A DNA stretch of 64,000 bases from Nonlabens tegetincola (GTDB taxonomy: Bacteria > Bacteroidota > Bacteroidia > Flavobacteriales > Flavobacteriaceae). The notes under the pieces are model-generated. The model had not been told where the DNA came from. It made no database searches and saw nothing but the letters and a program-made list of their open reading frames with translations. Positions 63,716 through 64,000 of this stretch are shown here, piece by piece. The stretch spans positions 471,941 to 535,940 of the forward strand of contig NZ_MQVV01000014.1 in assembly GCF_002954355.1 (NCBI RefSeq), given 5' to 3'. The position numbers and the translations under genes were made by a program. How positions within the stretch are numbered: the stretch's first letter is position 1; the number at the start of each line of letters is the position of its first letter.

Positions 63716-64000
63716 TTACTGTCCGTTAGTGTTTTCTACTAATGCAGTAACAGTTTCATTGATAGTAAATGCCGAACCATCCTCATCGGTATACGTAGCA
63801 ATGGTATTAGCATCACCAGCGGTTACTTCAGCATCTGTATTACCAGCAGCTTGAGCAAGTAGAGTAAGCGTTTCTAGGTTAGAGATATCGATAATAGTAT
63901 CTACACCATCTTCATCGGTATAGGTAAAAGTACCGTCTGTGTTTTCAGCAATCTCTGTAAGCGTTTCTAAGTTAGTAACATCAATGATGGTGTCATTACC
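61327..64000 (-). repeat. 303-bp near-identical coding tandem repeats
   Basis: Successive units start their VENTN codons at about 61611, 61914, 62217, 62520, 62823, 63126, 63429 and 63731, spaced exactly 303 bases except 302 at the last step. Nearly nine units are visible, and the array continues past the window. Units differ at only a few positions, for example the gta/gtg codon at VEN, gttccg/gtcccg, and agagg/agggt. Confidence 0.95.
63716..64000 (-). CDS. Upstream fragment of the giant repeat protein
   Basis: The frame entering from beyond the window encodes further repeat sequence and stops at 63716-63718 (TAA after NGQ) because one base is missing in ACTGTCCG relative to the other units (ACTGTTCCG or ACTGTCCCG). 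With the base restored it continues into the 60831-63715 frame. Confidence 0.7.
   Translation of the reverse strand, partial: GNDTIIDVTNLETLTEIAENTDGTFTYTDEDGVDTIIDISNLETLTLLAQAAGNTDAEVTAGDANTIATYTDEDGSAFTINETVTALVENTNGQ

Noticed and set aside
61327..64000. CRISPR-like array
   Set aside because: The repeat unit is 303 bases, fully coding and without unique spacers.
1..64000. tRNA, rRNA, insertion sequences, prophage
   Set aside because: No cloverleaf-like intergenic stretch, transposase motif or phage structural gene was found; intergenic gaps are all under 300 bases.

Overview
The window looks like chromosome from a marine-type member of the Flavobacteriaceae (Bacteroidota). The evidence is low G+C coding sequence, type IX secretion (T9SS) substrates of both sorting classes, flavobacterial families (DUF5683, DUF5686, 2TM, DUF6503, WbqC, DUF1835) and A-rich start regions without clear Shine-Dalgarno sites. 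A 14-bp palindrome, GCTTTCGCGAAAGC, recurs about every 5 kb, mostly inside genes; I associate such palindromes with the Nonlabens/Dokdonia part of the family, but that placement is inference. I saw no tRNA, rRNA, CRISPR array, prophage or insertion sequence.

Layout. 1-2.2 kb: end of a large outer-membrane barrel protein and a tiny membrane protein. 2.2-10 kb: a minus-strand run with a lipoprotein, Dps, DUF1853, WbqC, signal peptidase I, DapB, DUF5683, ParB and ParA. 10-16 kb: a glycosyltransferase and a 1537-residue T9SS substrate. 16-22.6 kb: minus-strand metabolism (LysA, PLP homeostasis protein, DUF1015, 3-hydroxyacyl-CoA dehydrogenase, serine hydrolase, Gfo/Idh oxidoreductase). 22.7-31 kb: protein-isoaspartate methyltransferase, cold-shock protein, a frameshifted membrane gene, an aldehyde dehydrogenase, PurC, DUF1835, DUF5686 and SmpB. 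31-38.6 kb: a LytS/LytTR two-component system with three 2TM domains, an M90 peptidase, a hydrolase-OsmC fusion and small genes. 38.7-49.4 kb: two outer-membrane proteins, RF2, threonine aldolase, an OmpA-like protein and a TPR-kinase/LuxR-regulator pair overlapping an esterase-like lipoprotein that seems to have lost its catalytic residues. 49.5-58.3 kb: a 1581-residue T9SS type B protein with nine modules, a tetrapyrrole-methylase-family methyltransferase, a split exonuclease/GIY-YIG gene and an acyl-CoA ligase. 58.3-64 kb: a tightly packed surface-protein operon ending in a giant protein made of 101-residue tandem repeats that runs off the window.

Points of most interest: (1) the dispersed palindrome, readable without a stop in every frame and translated as AFAKA, RFRES or LSRK inside housekeeping enzymes and signal peptides; (2) the surface operon with its 303-bp near-identical repeats; (3) four single-base losses that break otherwise convincing genes (about 24.18, 39.44, 55.89 and 63.72 kb), which point to homopolymer sequencing error or to real slippage; (4) the apparently dead esterase lipoprotein coupled to a two-component system; (5) a protein-isoaspartate methyltransferase whose natural start position is ATC.
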